Shown here in pieces: positions 1 through 8,734 of a DNA stretch of 64,000 nt (position 1 is the stretch's first letter; every line of letters begins with the position of its first letter). This DNA is from JABWCE01 sp964355045. GTDB taxonomy: Bacteria; Bacteroidota; Bacteroidia; NS11-12g; UBA9320. The notes under the pieces are model-generated. The model was given only the letters and a program-made list of their open reading frames with translations, was not told where the DNA came from and did no database searches. The stretch spans positions 1-64,000 of the forward strand of contig CAYHCM010000004.1 of the NCBI GenBank assembly GCA_964355045.1, in the 5' to 3' direction. A program made the position numbers and the translations under genes.

Positions 1-1124
1 CCAAACGCCATACCCAGTTTCGCAAAACTGACGGAAACCTATATGCCGAAGAATTAATAAGTACCCTTGGGTTTTCGAGTATTTACTCTCTGGTTTACCA
101 TTGTCATCCCCCAACTTTGGTTAAAGATATTGGCGAGTCCTGGAGTGTGGAACCTGATTATGTATTGAAAAAAAATATGCAAAACCGGAGTTTCCTTTCA
201 TTTGAAACCAAACCAGTGGACGATTATTTAAAAAGCCGTGTGGTATTAATGGGAAATCAGGATTTGACCTTATCATCAGCCGCACCAACCCATAGCACGA
301 CTGATTATTTTGTAAAAAATGCCGATGCCGACGAAGTGATTTTTATCCATGAAGGTAGTGGAAAATTATTGACCGTATATGGTGAAATAGCCTTTGAATA
401 CGGCGATTATTTGGTGATTCCAAGAGGAACTATTTATAAAATACATTTTGATTCACCTGATAACCGTTTGTTTATTACTGAATCGTTTTCACCTATTGTT
501 CCGCCCAAGCGCTATCGCAATGAATTTGGTCAATTGCTGGAACATTCGCCCTATTGCGAACGGGATATAAAGCTGCCACAGAATTTGAAAACCCACGATG
601 AGCAAGGCGATTTTAAGGTAATGATAAAAAAACAAAACATGATGTACCCTTACACCTACGCCACACATCCCTTTGATGCAGTGGGCTGGGATGGATTTGT
701 GTATCCATATGGTTTTTCCATTCATAATTATGAACCCATAACTGGCCGAGTACATATGCCGCCGCCCATTCACCAAACATTTGAAGGCCATAATTTTGTT
801 ATTTGTTCGTTTGTACCAAGGCTGTATGATTATCACCCTTTGTCCGTTCCGGCCCCGTACAACCACAGCAATGTGGACAGCGATGAAATTTTATATTATG
901 TGGATGGTGATTTTATGAGCCGCAAACATGTGGAACGGGGTATGATTTCCCTGCATCCCAAAGGCATCCCGCACGGCCCGCATCCGGGAACGGTAGAAAA
1001 AAGTATTGGGGCTAAAGAAACCAAAGAATTAGCCGTAATGATTGACCCGTTTTATCCGTTGCAACTAACACAGGCGGCATTGGATATGGAGGATACGGGG
1101 TATTGGAGGAGTTGGGTGGAGTAA
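1..1124 (+). CDS. hmgA: Homogentisate 1,2-dioxygenase, 5' partial
   Basis: This enzyme opens the ring of homogentisate to maleylacetoacetate in tyrosine and phenylalanine breakdown, in the cytoplasm. The reading frame is open from base 3 and begins with residues typical of the family N-terminal region (KRHTQFRK, then YSLVYHCHPPT), so the true start lies a few codons upstream of the window. A TTG at 117 is internal, not the start. The cupin iron-site region is present near the C-terminus: PYNHSNVDSDE followed by HPKGIPHGPHPG supplies the expected His and Glu ligands. About 374 residues are visible, close to the usual length of the bacterial cupin form. No other pathway gene lies within the window. 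Family assignment is confident from these motifs. Confidence 0.93.
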   Translation, partial: KRHTQFRKTDGNLYAEELISTLGFSSIYSLVYHCHPPTLVKDIGESWSVEPDYVLKKNMQNRSFLSFETKPVDDYLKSRVVLMGNQDLTLSSAAPTHSTTDYFVKNADADEVIFIHEGSGKLLTVYGEIAFEYGDYLVIPRGTIYKIHFDSPDNRLFITESFSPIVPPKRYRNEFGQLLEHSPYCERDIKLPQNLKTHDEQGDFKVMIKKQNMMYPYTYATHPFDAVGWDGFVYPYGFSIHNYEPITGRVHMPPPIHQTFEGHNFVICSFVPRLYDYHPLSVPAPYNHSNVDSDEILYYVDGDFMSRKHVERGMISLHPKGIPHGPHPGTVEKSIGAKETKELAVMIDPFYPLQLTQAALDMEDTGYWRSWVE

Positions 1125-1228
1125 GAATTTTCGTTTGGTGAGACACCAACCGATAGCAAAGATGAAGAAACACTTACTCTTTTAAGGTTTTTGCACCGTA
1201 AGGATATTTAAATATTTTTTTCCATAAT

Positions 1229-2188
1229 TTATTTCGGAACAGCCTTCTTCTTTTCCTTATCCGCCTTTTTCCTCTGCCCCTTGGTAATTCCGGTATATCG
1301 GCTTGGGTATTTTTCAATATCAGCGGCCAGTTTTCTAAAGGTTTCTATGGTAGCATCCAACTTTTTATAAAGCGCATCATCAGTAGCCAGTTTGCCTAAG
1401 GTACCTTGACCTTTATTAATATTATCAATGGTTTTTGAAATATCAGCGATAGCTGTTTTCAATTGGTTGATGGTAGCCTCCAATTGCAAGCGTTTCAGTT
1501 CATCGGTGGTTTCCTGTAAATTAGTGAGAATAGAATTTACTTTTGGAGTAGAAGATTTTAAATCTCCGGTTACCGACTGAATATTTCCCAATATTCCATC
1601 AATTTTGGCATCTTTACTCACTATCATTACTTCAGTAGCCTTTATCGAAGACTCAACAGTAATAAGAGTTTTATTAAGGCTTTGAAGAGTTCTTTTAATT
1701 TGATCATCCCCAATTTGTGAGTTTATCTCATTTAATAAAATATTTATTTTTTCGGATAGGGGAGCAATGAGTTTACTTACTGTTTTAGCCATGCCTTCAT
1801 CCTTAGCCGAATTTAGGGTATCCCCTGATTTGGCAAAATTTTTGGAAGTTCCCATAATTATTTGAACTCCTTTGGATCCGATTAAATCTGTATTTACAAT
1901 TTTTATTATTGCATCTTTTGTCACTTTTATATGCTTGGGAACTTTTACTTCAATCAAAAGTTTAAGCGTTTTGTTATCCATTTGCACATCGCTAACCTGC
2001 CCCACTTTATACCCGTTTATCATTACAGGGTTCGATCTAATCAAATTCTCTACATCACTATATGCCGCGTAATAACGGTTGTAAGAGGTAAAAAGGTTTT
2101 CACCTTTCATAAAATTATAACCCAAAATAAGGATGGTGATAGATATAGCGGCAATAGCACCTACTTTGGTTTCGTTACTTATTTTCAT
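1229..2188 (-). CDS. mlaD: MlaD/MCE-domain lipid transport protein
   Basis: MlaD-type MCE proteins sit in the inner membrane and form the substrate-binding ring of an ABC system that moves phospholipids between membranes. The sequence has a single N-terminal membrane segment (about residues 10-27), then one MCE domain (about 35-115, with NPVMINGYKVGQV and DLIGSKGVQI), then a long helical, Ser/Thr/Ile-rich tail that is probably coiled coil and ends in a basic stretch. The 319-residue length fits the Bacteroidetes form. The gene lies 43 bases downstream of the amidase gene on the same strand and is probably co-transcribed with it. The MlaE and MlaF partners are not next to it. Confidence 0.9.
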   Translation of the reverse strand: MKISNETKVGAIAAISITILILGYNFMKGENLFTSYNRYYAAYSDVENLIRSNPVMINGYKVGQVSDVQMDNKTLKLLIEVKVPKHIKVTKDAIIKIVNTDLIGSKGVQIIMGTSKNFAKSGDTLNSAKDEGMAKTVSKLIAPLSEKINILLNEINSQIGDDQIKRTLQSLNKTLITVESSIKATEVMIVSKDAKIDGILGNIQSVTGDLKSSTPKVNSILTNLQETTDELKRLQLEATINQLKTAIADISKTIDNINKGQGTLGKLATDDALYKKLDATIETFRKLAADIEKYPSRYTGITKGQRKKADKEKKKAVPK

Positions 2189-2231
2189 TGGTGTATTAAG
2201 TGATTTTAATTATTTATTGAATTTTGCAAAT

Positions 2232-3167
2232 TTACTGATTTGCGTACCAATTACGGTAATTTCTAAAACCAAGCATCATACTAAGAGCTAAATTTTTGCG
2301 ACCGTCTTCAGAATTTAAAAGTTTTAGATCGGTTTCATTGCTCAAAAATCCGGTTTCGATAAGAATACTTGGCATAGCAGTTTTCCATAGAACCAAAAAT
2401 CCGGCCTGTTTAACATCCTTGGTATGTATCACATTATTTTTTTTAACAGACTCATGAACACTTGATGCTAAACGTGCGCTTTGATCCATAAAAGCATTTT
2501 GATATAATGATAATATTATTTCAGACTCAGGCGAATTGGGATCAAATCCTTCGTATTCCGAATTTTTACTATAATCTTTTTCCATTAATATAGACTCATT
2601 TTCGCGTTTTGAAACTTCAAGGTTCGCGTTTGTTTTATGAGTTCCCATTATGTATGATTCAAATCCATGCATTTTGGTAACCGGATTATAATTGCAATGA
2701 ATGGAAATAAAAATATCAGCCATTGCAGCGTTTGCAATTGCGGCTCGTTGGAACAATTCGATAAACTTATCGGTTTTGCGGGTGTATATAACTTTGACCC
2801 CTTTAATACTGTCTTCGATAAGTTTACCAAATTTAAGCGCAATATCAAGAGCAATATTTTTTTCATAAATACTTCCGCTTGCCACACATCCCGGGTCTTT
2901 ACCACCATGGCCTGCATCTATAATTATTGTTTTAATGGTTTTATCGCCTGCCTGAAGAAAAGCAGAATAATTTTGTTGATTTTTATCTCCCTTCTGAACC
3001 ACAGATACAGAGGCATGATTTTTGTTAAAAACAGACTGGATGCTAAAGATGGCAAATAAGACAAATATCAATGCTAATCCACGTTTTGATATAAACTTAT
3101 CAGGCAATAAACCGGCATTTAATACCTTTTGTTCATTGTTCCAATCTCTGAGTTTAATAACTTTCAT
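2232..3167 (-). CDS. N-acetylmuramoyl-L-alanine amidase
   Basis: This is a zinc Amidase_3 enzyme that cleaves the amide bond between MurNAc and the peptide stem in the periplasm, usually for cell separation and wall turnover. An N-terminal membrane anchor or signal spans about residues 29-47. The catalytic domain starts at about 79 and carries the expected ligands: His87 in DAGHGGKDPG, Glu102, His157 in SIHCNYN, and catalytic Glu271 in LIETGFLSN. The domain is complete at 311 residues. It is the first gene of a two-gene minus-strand unit with mlaD and is divergent from lptD. The pairing of amidase, MCE protein and lptD suggests an envelope-maintenance locus. Confidence 0.93.
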   Translation of the reverse strand: MKVIKLRDWNNEQKVLNAGLLPDKFISKRGLALIFVLFAIFSIQSVFNKNHASVSVVQKGDKNQQNYSAFLQAGDKTIKTIIIDAGHGGKDPGCVASGSIYEKNIALDIALKFGKLIEDSIKGVKVIYTRKTDKFIELFQRAAIANAAMADIFISIHCNYNPVTKMHGFESYIMGTHKTNANLEVSKRENESILMEKDYSKNSEYEGFDPNSPESEIILSLYQNAFMDQSARLASSVHESVKKNNVIHTKDVKQAGFLVLWKTAMPSILIETGFLSNETDLKLLNSEDGRKNLALSMMLGFRNYRNWYANQ

Positions 3168-3293
3168 CTTCTTATATTGTTTAATAGTTACCAGATGGGA
3201 AGCTTACCGAATCCATTTTACGGGTAAATGTAAATTTGGCTACAGGTATCTCATTTCGTCAATAACTAATTTTAAACCTCCCTTTTCTTATTG

Positions 3294-3301
3294 TAATTTT
3301 G
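3294..3301 (+). promoter_or_regulatory. Putative -7 promoter box TAATTTTG for lptD
   Basis: The octamer matches the Bacteroidetes -7 consensus TAnnTTTG. It lies just ahead of the first plausible lptD start codons and inside the long upstream-open frame, which argues that translation starts after it rather than at the far-upstream ATG at 3022. Confidence 0.5.
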
Positions 3302-3315
3302 GGCTTGATTTTACA

Positions 3316-5922
3316 GTGTTAAATATAGCGTACAAAATTATAACGAAAAAACTTCATAAAAAATTATTTGCCCCTTATTTTTTCCATTTTATTTTGGGAA
3401 TTGTATTCATTTTTGGGCACTTAAATGTATATGCCCAAACAGATACAAGCAAAACTGATACCTTAAATATTAATTCAAAAAATAAGTCGGGTATTGAAGT
3501 TCCGATTGAATATAGCGCCGATGATTCGGTTGTGCTTGACCTTCCCGGAAAAAAGGTGTATTTATATGGAAATGCCAAGGTGCATTACGATGATCTAAAT
3601 TTAGACGCCGGATTTATCCTGGTTGATTTTAATACCCGCGATATAATTGCCCGTCCTTATAAAGATTCCTCAGGTAACCTTGTTCACAAACCTCATTATG
3701 CCGATAGTAAAGACCAGTTTACAAGCGACAGTATGAAATATAATTTTAATACAAAAAAGGCATTGGTTTATAATGCTCGTACAAAGCAAGAAGATGGTTT
3801 TATATATGGGGAAAAAACATATAAAGACCCTCAAAATAATACGTATGTAAAAAATGCACGATTTACCACCTGCATTGATACCGTTCATCCGCATTTTTTT
3901 ATTTTGACAAAAAAACTAAAAATTATACCAAAAAAACAAATTGTAACAGGGCCGGCCAATTTGGTAATTGCTGAAATAAATACACCTTTGGTTATTCCGT
4001 TTGGTTTTTTTCCTATCCAAAAAGGACAAACCCGCGGTATCATTTTCCCAACCTATGGCGAAACACAGGACCGGGGTTTTTATTTACGAAATTTGGGATA
4101 TTATTTTCCTGTGAATAACTATTACGACTTGGCAGTATCGGGTGATTTTTATTTCAGGGGGAGTTATGGAGTTCACGTTAAGTCGAGCTATGCAAAACGA
4201 TACAGGTTTAACGGCAATCTCGGTATTGATTTTAATCATAACAAATTTGGGGAAGAAGAAAAGGGTATTCGAATTTCAAACGATTATGTACTGACATGGA
4301 ATTACACGATGGATTCAAAATCAAGGCCCGGCCAATCGTTTAATGCTAATGTAAATTACAAATCGCCCAATTACAGCCGAAACAATTCATACCAGCAACA
4401 AGCAATTATAGAATCGGCCATTCAATCCTCAGTTAATTATCGCACGGCATTTTTTAACAATAACCTGAATATGAGTGTAAGCAGCCGTATAAACCAAAAT
4501 CTTACCCGGCAAGAGGTTGATTTATCCTTACCTGTTCTTAATTTAAATGTACCTCGTATTACTCCTTTCCAAAATTTAAATACACGAAGCAAGGCTTTGA
4601 AATCAATAGGCCTTTCGTACAACACCGATATTCAAAACAGCGTATTGATGAAACAAAAGAATCTTGGACCGGCGCTTGGCATTGGCCGAAACCCTGAAAA
4701 TATAAATATTATAGATAGCCTTAAAAACGGGGTCATTCATTCAGTTCCTCTGTCGGCATCTATTAAATTATTTAAATATTTTCAAATGAACCCCAATGTA
4801 TCCTATACGGAATATTGGTATTTAAAATCATCACAAAAAATCTGGGATAGTGTAAACGATACCCTTCTTATTAGTCAATATAATGGTTTTAACAGAGCCT
4901 CTTCAATACAGGGAGGACTTTCAATAAATACACAATTATTTGGAATGGCCCAGTTCAAAAAAGGAAAAGTTCAAGCCATTAGGCATGTGCTTACCCCAAG
5001 TCTTAATTTTGGTTTCAGACCTGATATGCAAACACAAAAAAACGGCTATCGCAAAGTACAAACCGATACATCGGGAAAAATAGAAACATATTCCATTTAT
5101 AGCAACAATGGCGGTGGATATCCGGGAGGTGGCAAAGAGGCATCCATAGGTTTTAATTTTAATAATAACATTGAGTTAAAAACCCGCAAACACACCGATA
5201 CCGGAATAGTTACCAAAAAAATAAAATTGATTGAGAGGCTTAATGTTTCAAGTTCTTATAATTTTTTGGCTGAAGAATTTAAATGGTCAAATTTAAATTT
5301 TAATGGTAATTCATCCTTATTTAAAAATAAGGTAAGCCTTAATTATTCCTGGACAATAGACCCTTATCAATATACCTATTTTTATATAGGCAAAGACCTA
5401 AAATATGAGGGGAGAAGAACTGACCAACTTTTAATAAAAGATAAAAAGGGGTTAGGACGGCTTACCAATGCAGGGCTCAGTTTGGGTACCAATCTTAATC
5501 CGGCTGCCAGAAAACCAAAGACATCAGCCACGGCTACAAGAGAAGAGTTAATGATGATAAATTCATATCCTCAGAATTTTGTTGATTTTAATATTCCATG
5601 GTCGCTCAATATTAATTATAATTATAATTATAGCCGAAACGACCGCCGTGAGCCGGCCATCATCAGGCAAACTGTAACATTTAGCGGTGATTTAAAACTA
5701 TCGGCTAATTGGAAAATAGTTTTGGCTTCAGGATATGATTTTACGGCCAAAGACCTTGCCGTTACAAAAATAGATTTATTCCGCGACCTTCATTGCTGGG
5801 AGTTTAGCTTTGGTTGGATACCCACCGGATTTATGCGAAGTTTTGATTTTACAATACGTGTTAAATCTTCTACTTTGCAGGATTTGAAATTGAATCGGAG
5901 GAATTTTTGGTTTGATAATTAG
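3316..5922 (+). CDS. lptD: LPS-assembly outer-membrane protein LptD
   Basis: LptD is the outer-membrane barrel that inserts lipopolysaccharide into the outer leaflet. The frame is open from ATG 3022, but that start overlaps the divergent amidase and precedes the promoter-like box at 3294. A secretion signal (FFHFILGIVFIFGHLNVYAQ) is encoded at about 3376-3435. The GTG at 3316 is the only canonical start nearby; ATT 3337 or ATA 3340 would give a tighter signal peptide. After the signal come an OstA/LptA-like beta-jellyroll (with KVYLYGNAKVHYDDLNLDAG) and a long Tyr/Asn-rich barrel ending in RRNFWFDN. About 868 residues from GTG is normal for Bacteroidetes. The lipoprotein partner LptE is encoded at 21.2 kb. 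Confidence 0.88.
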   Translation: MLNIAYKIITKKLHKKLFAPYFFHFILGIVFIFGHLNVYAQTDTSKTDTLNINSKNKSGIEVPIEYSADDSVVLDLPGKKVYLYGNAKVHYDDLNLDAGFILVDFNTRDIIARPYKDSSGNLVHKPHYADSKDQFTSDSMKYNFNTKKALVYNARTKQEDGFIYGEKTYKDPQNNTYVKNARFTTCIDTVHPHFFILTKKLKIIPKKQIVTGPANLVIAEINTPLVIPFGFFPIQKGQTRGIIFPTYGETQDRGFYLRNLGYYFPVNNYYDLAVSGDFYFRGSYGVHVKSSYAKRYRFNGNLGIDFNHNKFGEEEKGIRISNDYVLTWNYTMDSKSRPGQSFNANVNYKSPNYSRNNSYQQQAIIESAIQSSVNYRTAFFNNNLNMSVSSRINQNLTRQEVDLSLPVLNLNVPRITPFQNLNTRSKALKSIGLSYNTDIQNSVLMKQKNLGPALGIGRNPENINIIDSLKNGVIHSVPLSASIKLFKYFQMNPNVSYTEYWYLKSSQKIWDSVNDTLLISQYNGFNRASSIQGGLSINTQLFGMAQFKKGKVQAIRHVLTPSLNFGFRPDMQTQKNGYRKVQTDTSGKIETYSIYSNNGGGYPGGGKEASIGFNFNNNIELKTRKHTDTGIVTKKIKLIERLNVSSSYNFLAEEFKWSNLNFNGNSSLFKNKVSLNYSWTIDPYQYTYFYIGKDLKYEGRRTDQLLIKDKKGLGRLTNAGLSLGTNLNPAARKPKTSATATREELMMINSYPQNFVDFNIPWSLNINYNYNYSRNDRREPAIIRQTVTFSGDLKLSANWKIVLASGYDFTAKDLAVTKIDLFRDLHCWEFSFGWIPTGFMRSFDFTIRVKSSTLQDLKLNRRNFWFDN

Positions 5923-5932
5923 GGGTTGGGAT

Positions 5933-5966
5933 AACTTTTCCAAAGTTTTGGGACTTTGGAAAAGTT
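5933..5966 (+). terminator. Long hairpin downstream of lptD
   Basis: A perfect 14-bp inverted repeat (5933-5946 with 5953-5966) closes a six-base loop eleven bases after the lptD stop codon. The T tract after it is short (TTTT then A), so it may be a weak terminator or an RNA-stabilising end. It also separates lptD from the ATPase gene promoter. Confidence 0.55.
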
Positions 5967-5986
5967 TTAGAATGAAAAAAGATTCC

Positions 5987-5994
5987 TAAATTTG
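5987..5994 (+). promoter_or_regulatory. -7 promoter box TAAATTTG for the ATPase gene
   Basis: The sequence matches TAnnTTTG exactly and lies 21 bases upstream of the ATG at 6016, after the lptD hairpin. It suggests that the ATPase/Toprim pair is transcribed independently of lptD. Confidence 0.55.
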
Positions 5995-6015
5995 CTAACT
6001 GCTAAAAAGCAATAG

Positions 6016-7251
6016 ATGATAAAATCAATTCATATCAAAAACTTCAAATCCGTTGTTGACCTTTCATTGGACTTGGGTACTTTCAATGTATTGATAGGAG
6101 AAAACGGGTGTGGTAAATCTAATATTTTGGAGGCTATCGCTTTTGGGGCTGCGGCTAGTGCAGATAAATTGGATTATGAATTTTTGGGGAGTAGGGGGAT
6201 TCGAGCAACGAATCCTGAATTTATGTATTCGGCTTTCAGTAATGGAGGTAGAAACCCAATCACTATTAATTTTTCGACAAATGAAAAAAATTATGACTTT
6301 GATTTAGTTAATGAAATTAAGAATCCTAAAGTATGGTCTTTAAATAAAAAAGCAATTGGCGAAAAAATAATAAATAGTGTATTTAAAAATTTCTTTGCTG
6401 AAAAGGATGAAAAAAATAGAAATAAATTAATTAAAAATTTATTTTTAATCTTAGGTAGAGATAATAAAGAGATTGAAATTCCAATAAGACATTTTAAAAA
6501 ACAAATCTTTGAAAAATATAAGAATGAAAGTGACATTGATGGCTTTATTAATTTTATAATATCAACATACTTTAACACATCTTTTTCAAATACCTTTATT
6601 TCAAACTTCATAGTCTATTCCCCAGAACAAAGCAGCCTCCGAAAATTTGAAGAAACAAATCAAATATATCCTCTAGGAATAAAAGGCGAAGGGCTTTTTC
6701 AATATTTAAAAGAATTGACTTTTGATAAAAAAAACAAAAAGACATTAATCGAAATAAAAGAAAACTTAATGCTTTTAGATTGGTATGAAGATTTTGATTT
6801 AGCGGAAAACCTAATGCAAAATGAATTCTCCCTGAAAATTAAAGACAAATATCTTTATGAAAACCTTCAATATTTTGACCAGCGAAGCACCAACGAAGGA
6901 TTTTTATTTTTACTTTTTTACTCAACTTTATTTATTTCCAAAGGAACGCCAACTTTCTTTGCCATTGATAATATTGATGCATCACTGAATCCAAAAATGT
7001 GTATGCAACTAACTAAGAATCTGGCTGCTTTAGCTAAAAAACATAAAAAGCAAGTGATAGTAACTACTCACAATCCGGCCATTTTAGATGGTCTGAATTT
7101 GAAGGATGACAATCAACGGTTGTTTGTAATTAGCCGAAATAGTGAAGGACATACAAGGGCTGAACGGATAAACCATAACGATAAACGGACTATGAAATTA
7201 TCTGAGATTTGGATGAAAGGTTTTATTGGCGGATTGCCTGATAACTTTTAA
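6016..7251 (+). CDS. RecF/OLD-like ABC-type AAA ATPase, defence-like
   Basis: This is an SMC/ABC-type ATPase of the AAA_21 kind. It begins with the usual KSIHIKNFKSV strand and has a Walker A at residues 28-35 (GENGCGKS). The Walker B region reads FFAIDNID (314-321), with Asn319 where most relatives have the catalytic Glu, and an H-loop His352 in VTTHNP. The middle region is Lys-rich and of much lower GC than neighbouring genes. The Toprim-like gene starts five bases downstream, so the two form an operon. ATPase plus Toprim-like pairs are known from OLD nucleases, PARIS and related phage-defence systems, so a nuclease-control role is likely. The specific system cannot be named from sequence alone. 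Length is 411 residues. Confidence 0.8.
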   Translation: MIKSIHIKNFKSVVDLSLDLGTFNVLIGENGCGKSNILEAIAFGAAASADKLDYEFLGSRGIRATNPEFMYSAFSNGGRNPITINFSTNEKNYDFDLVNEIKNPKVWSLNKKAIGEKIINSVFKNFFAEKDEKNRNKLIKNLFLILGRDNKEIEIPIRHFKKQIFEKYKNESDIDGFINFIISTYFNTSFSNTFISNFIVYSPEQSSLRKFEETNQIYPLGIKGEGLFQYLKELTFDKKNKKTLIEIKENLMLLDWYEDFDLAENLMQNEFSLKIKDKYLYENLQYFDQRSTNEGFLFLLFYSTLFISKGTPTFFAIDNIDASLNPKMCMQLTKNLAALAKKHKKQVIVTTHNPAILDGLNLKDDNQRLFVISRNSEGHTRAERINHNDKRTMKLSEIWMKGFIGGLPDNF

Positions 7252-7256
7252 TTACT

Positions 7257-7925
7257 ATGAAGTTTGCTTTAATAACGGAAGGGGCTTCCGACCATTGGAT
7301 TATAAGACATATTGTTGAAAAATATTTCAAAGGAACAAACCTCTTTTTCAGGCAAATCCAACCTCAAATGGTTAATGCTAAACAAAGTTCTGGCGGTGGT
7401 TGGCCGGAAGTTTTAAAGTATTGTAAAAGAGATGATGATTTAAGAGAAATTTTTAACACCAATGATTTTATGATTATTCAAATTGATACCGACCAATCAC
7501 AAACAAAACCATTTAGTATCAGTCATACCAAGCCCGACAACACTTCAAAATCAATTGATGAATTACATTATGACGTTTTAGAAAAACTTAGAGGATTAAT
7601 AAACCCTGAAATTTTGAAAGAATTTGCTGATAAAATTCTTTTTGCCATTTGTATTCATTCCATTGAATGTTGGCTGTTGCCAGTATTCTATATTGATAAC
7701 CATAAAACAAAAACTCAAAACTGTCTTGAAACTCTAAATGTAGCATTTAGAAAGAAAGATATTCATATTATTACACCTAAGAATAAAAATGAACCTATAG
7801 GAAAAAGAGCATACGAATCAGCTTTAAAAAACTGGAAAAGGAAACATGATATTTTAAATTCTGCAAAGCATAATATTGGTTTCAAAAGATTTATTGATTC
7901 ATTAGCTAATCTTGAAGCCGGATAG
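7257..7925 (+). CDS. Toprim-like DUF4276-type protein, ATPase partner
   Basis: The protein looks like a small Toprim-fold nuclease of the DUF4276 kind that often follows an ABC-type ATPase gene. Visible features are the N-terminal acidic strand ALITEGASD (Glu8), the second acidic motif IQIDTDQ (Asp77 and Asp79), and a conserved-looking HSIECWLLP (His134, Glu137). These fit a metal-binding Toprim site. At 222 residues it has no membrane segment or signal. The five-base gap to the ATPase gene argues for a two-component module. The target (DNA, RNA or tRNA) cannot be deduced. The family name is a best guess from the motif pattern. Confidence 0.65.
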   Translation: MKFALITEGASDHWIIRHIVEKYFKGTNLFFRQIQPQMVNAKQSSGGGWPEVLKYCKRDDDLREIFNTNDFMIIQIDTDQSQTKPFSISHTKPDNTSKSIDELHYDVLEKLRGLINPEILKEFADKILFAICIHSIECWLLPVFYIDNHKTKTQNCLETLNVAFRKKDIHIITPKNKNEPIGKRAYESALKNWKRKHDILNSAKHNIGFKRFIDSLANLEAG

Positions 7926-7974
7926 AAAATATCGAATTGGCCAATTCCACAAAACCTAATTGTAAAAAAGTCTG

Positions 7975-8187
7975 ATGAAAAAAATCCTTTTAATCCATTT
8001 AATACTCTGGATTTTATTATCACTTATTTATCTGTTTCTCATTTCAGAACCATTCACTAAATGGCTATTTCCGGGTTATGATGATGTAATAAGATGGTTA
8101 TGGGTGTTGACAATAGGATTGATTTTAATTTTTTGTTTGATGCTGATATCTTTAATTATTTCCATAATAAAAAGGAGAAAAAAATAA
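7975..8187 (+). CDS. Small two-helix membrane protein, unknown
   Basis: This 70-residue protein has two hydrophobic helices (about residues 4-23 and 40-64) and a basic RRKK tail. I do not recognise a family. It lies 49 bases after the Toprim-like gene on the same strand, so it could be a third member of that unit, for example an effector or anchor. It could equally be an unrelated small membrane protein. Confidence 0.55.
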   Translation: MKKILLIHLILWILLSLIYLFLISEPFTKWLFPGYDDVIRWLWVLTIGLILIFCLMLISLIISIIKRRKK

Positions 8188-8209
8188 GTCCAGAAAATTT
8201 TATAATTAC

Positions 8210-8533
8210 CTAATCTTCCTCATTCTTTTCCAAAACCTCTTCTAATTTTCGCAATGACTTTTGTGCTTTAGCCATCCTCCATCCAACAAAATAATTGTAT
8301 CCCACTATGGTAATCAAACTGATAAGAGAGAGGGGAATAACAACATATAGGGATAATTGAACCCATTCGTATTTCCAGAAATAAATTATCAAACCTGCGG
8401 AAATAGTATTTCGGATAAGCCATTTTACAAATTTTTCCTGAATTATTTCCTTTGGGATTTTGGAAGATTTATCAATATCGGCTAAATCCGTTTCAAATTC
8501 TCTTACGATTTTATAATTTGATTTTTCTTCCAT
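8210..8533 (-). CDS. Small membrane protein downstream of the tRNA operon
   Basis: This is a 107-residue protein with a charged N-terminus (FETDLADIDKSSKIPKE), two membrane helices at about residues 40-75, and an acidic, Lys/Glu-rich C-terminal helix. I do not recognise the family. It starts 44 bases after the last tRNA gene (tRNA-Leu) on the same strand with no clear terminator between, so read-through from the tRNA operon is possible. A TAGTTTTG box at 8557-8564 on the minus strand could give it its own promoter. Confidence 0.6.
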   Translation of the reverse strand: MEEKSNYKIVREFETDLADIDKSSKIPKEIIQEKFVKWLIRNTISAGLIIYFWKYEWVQLSLYVVIPLSLISLITIVGYNYFVGWRMAKAQKSLRKLEEVLEKNEED

Positions 8534-8556
8534 TTATTTTTTTTTAAAGGTAATTT

Positions 8557-8564
8557 CAAAACTA
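8557..8564 (-). promoter_or_regulatory. -7 promoter box TAGTTTTG
   Basis: This minus-strand match to TAnnTTTG lies between tRNA-Leu and the small membrane protein gene, 23 bases upstream of its ATG. It could provide independent transcription of that gene. Confidence 0.45.
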
Positions 8565-8577
8565 ATAAATTAATGAG

Positions 8578-8650
8578 TACCGAATACAGGATTCGAACCT
8601 GTAAAATATGGTTTCTAAAACCATCGCGTATGCCATTCCGCCAATTCGGT
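8578..8650 (-). tRNA. tRNA-Leu(UAG), short variable loop
   Basis: The fold has a perfect 7-bp acceptor stem (ACCGAAT with ATTCGGT), discriminator A, a class-II-like D arm (GGCGGAATGGCATACGC), anticodon stem ATGGT/ACCAT with loop TTTAGAA (anticodon UAG), and T arm ACAGG/CCTGT with TTCGAAT. Bacterial tRNA-Leu normally carries a long variable arm; here only five bases (ATTTT) separate the anticodon and T stems. CCA is not encoded. It is the last tRNA of the five-gene array. Confidence 0.88.
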
Positions 8651-8658
8651 ATCTATAG

Positions 8659-8730
8659 TGCCTCCAGAGAGATTCGAACTCCCAATAACCGGTTCGAAGC
8701 CGATCAGTTTTTCCATTAGCGTATGGAGGC
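8659..8730 (-). tRNA. tRNA-Arg(UCG), degenerate D arm
   Basis: The acceptor stem GCCTCCA/TGGAGGC is perfect, the discriminator is A, the anticodon stem is ATCGG/CCGGT around loop CTTCGAA (anticodon UCG), and the T arm is GGGAG/CTCTC. The D arm (CGCT...ACTG) forms only about two pairs, which is poor for a housekeeping tRNA. With U34 it could read CGN codons. CCA is not encoded. Confidence 0.85.
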
Positions 8731-8734
8731 TTTG

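Noticed and set aside
117..119. TTG at 117 as the start of the dioxygenase
   Set aside because: The upstream codons to the window edge encode conserved dioxygenase residues.
3022..3315. ATG at 3022 as the lptD start
   Set aside because: It lies inside the divergent amidase gene and upstream of the promoter-like box, and the added residues are not family-like.
6016..7925. Identification as PARIS (AriA/AriB)
   Set aside because: Gene order and general fold fit, but family-specific residues cannot be confirmed by eye. The Toprim-like gene looks more like DUF4276 than DUF4435.
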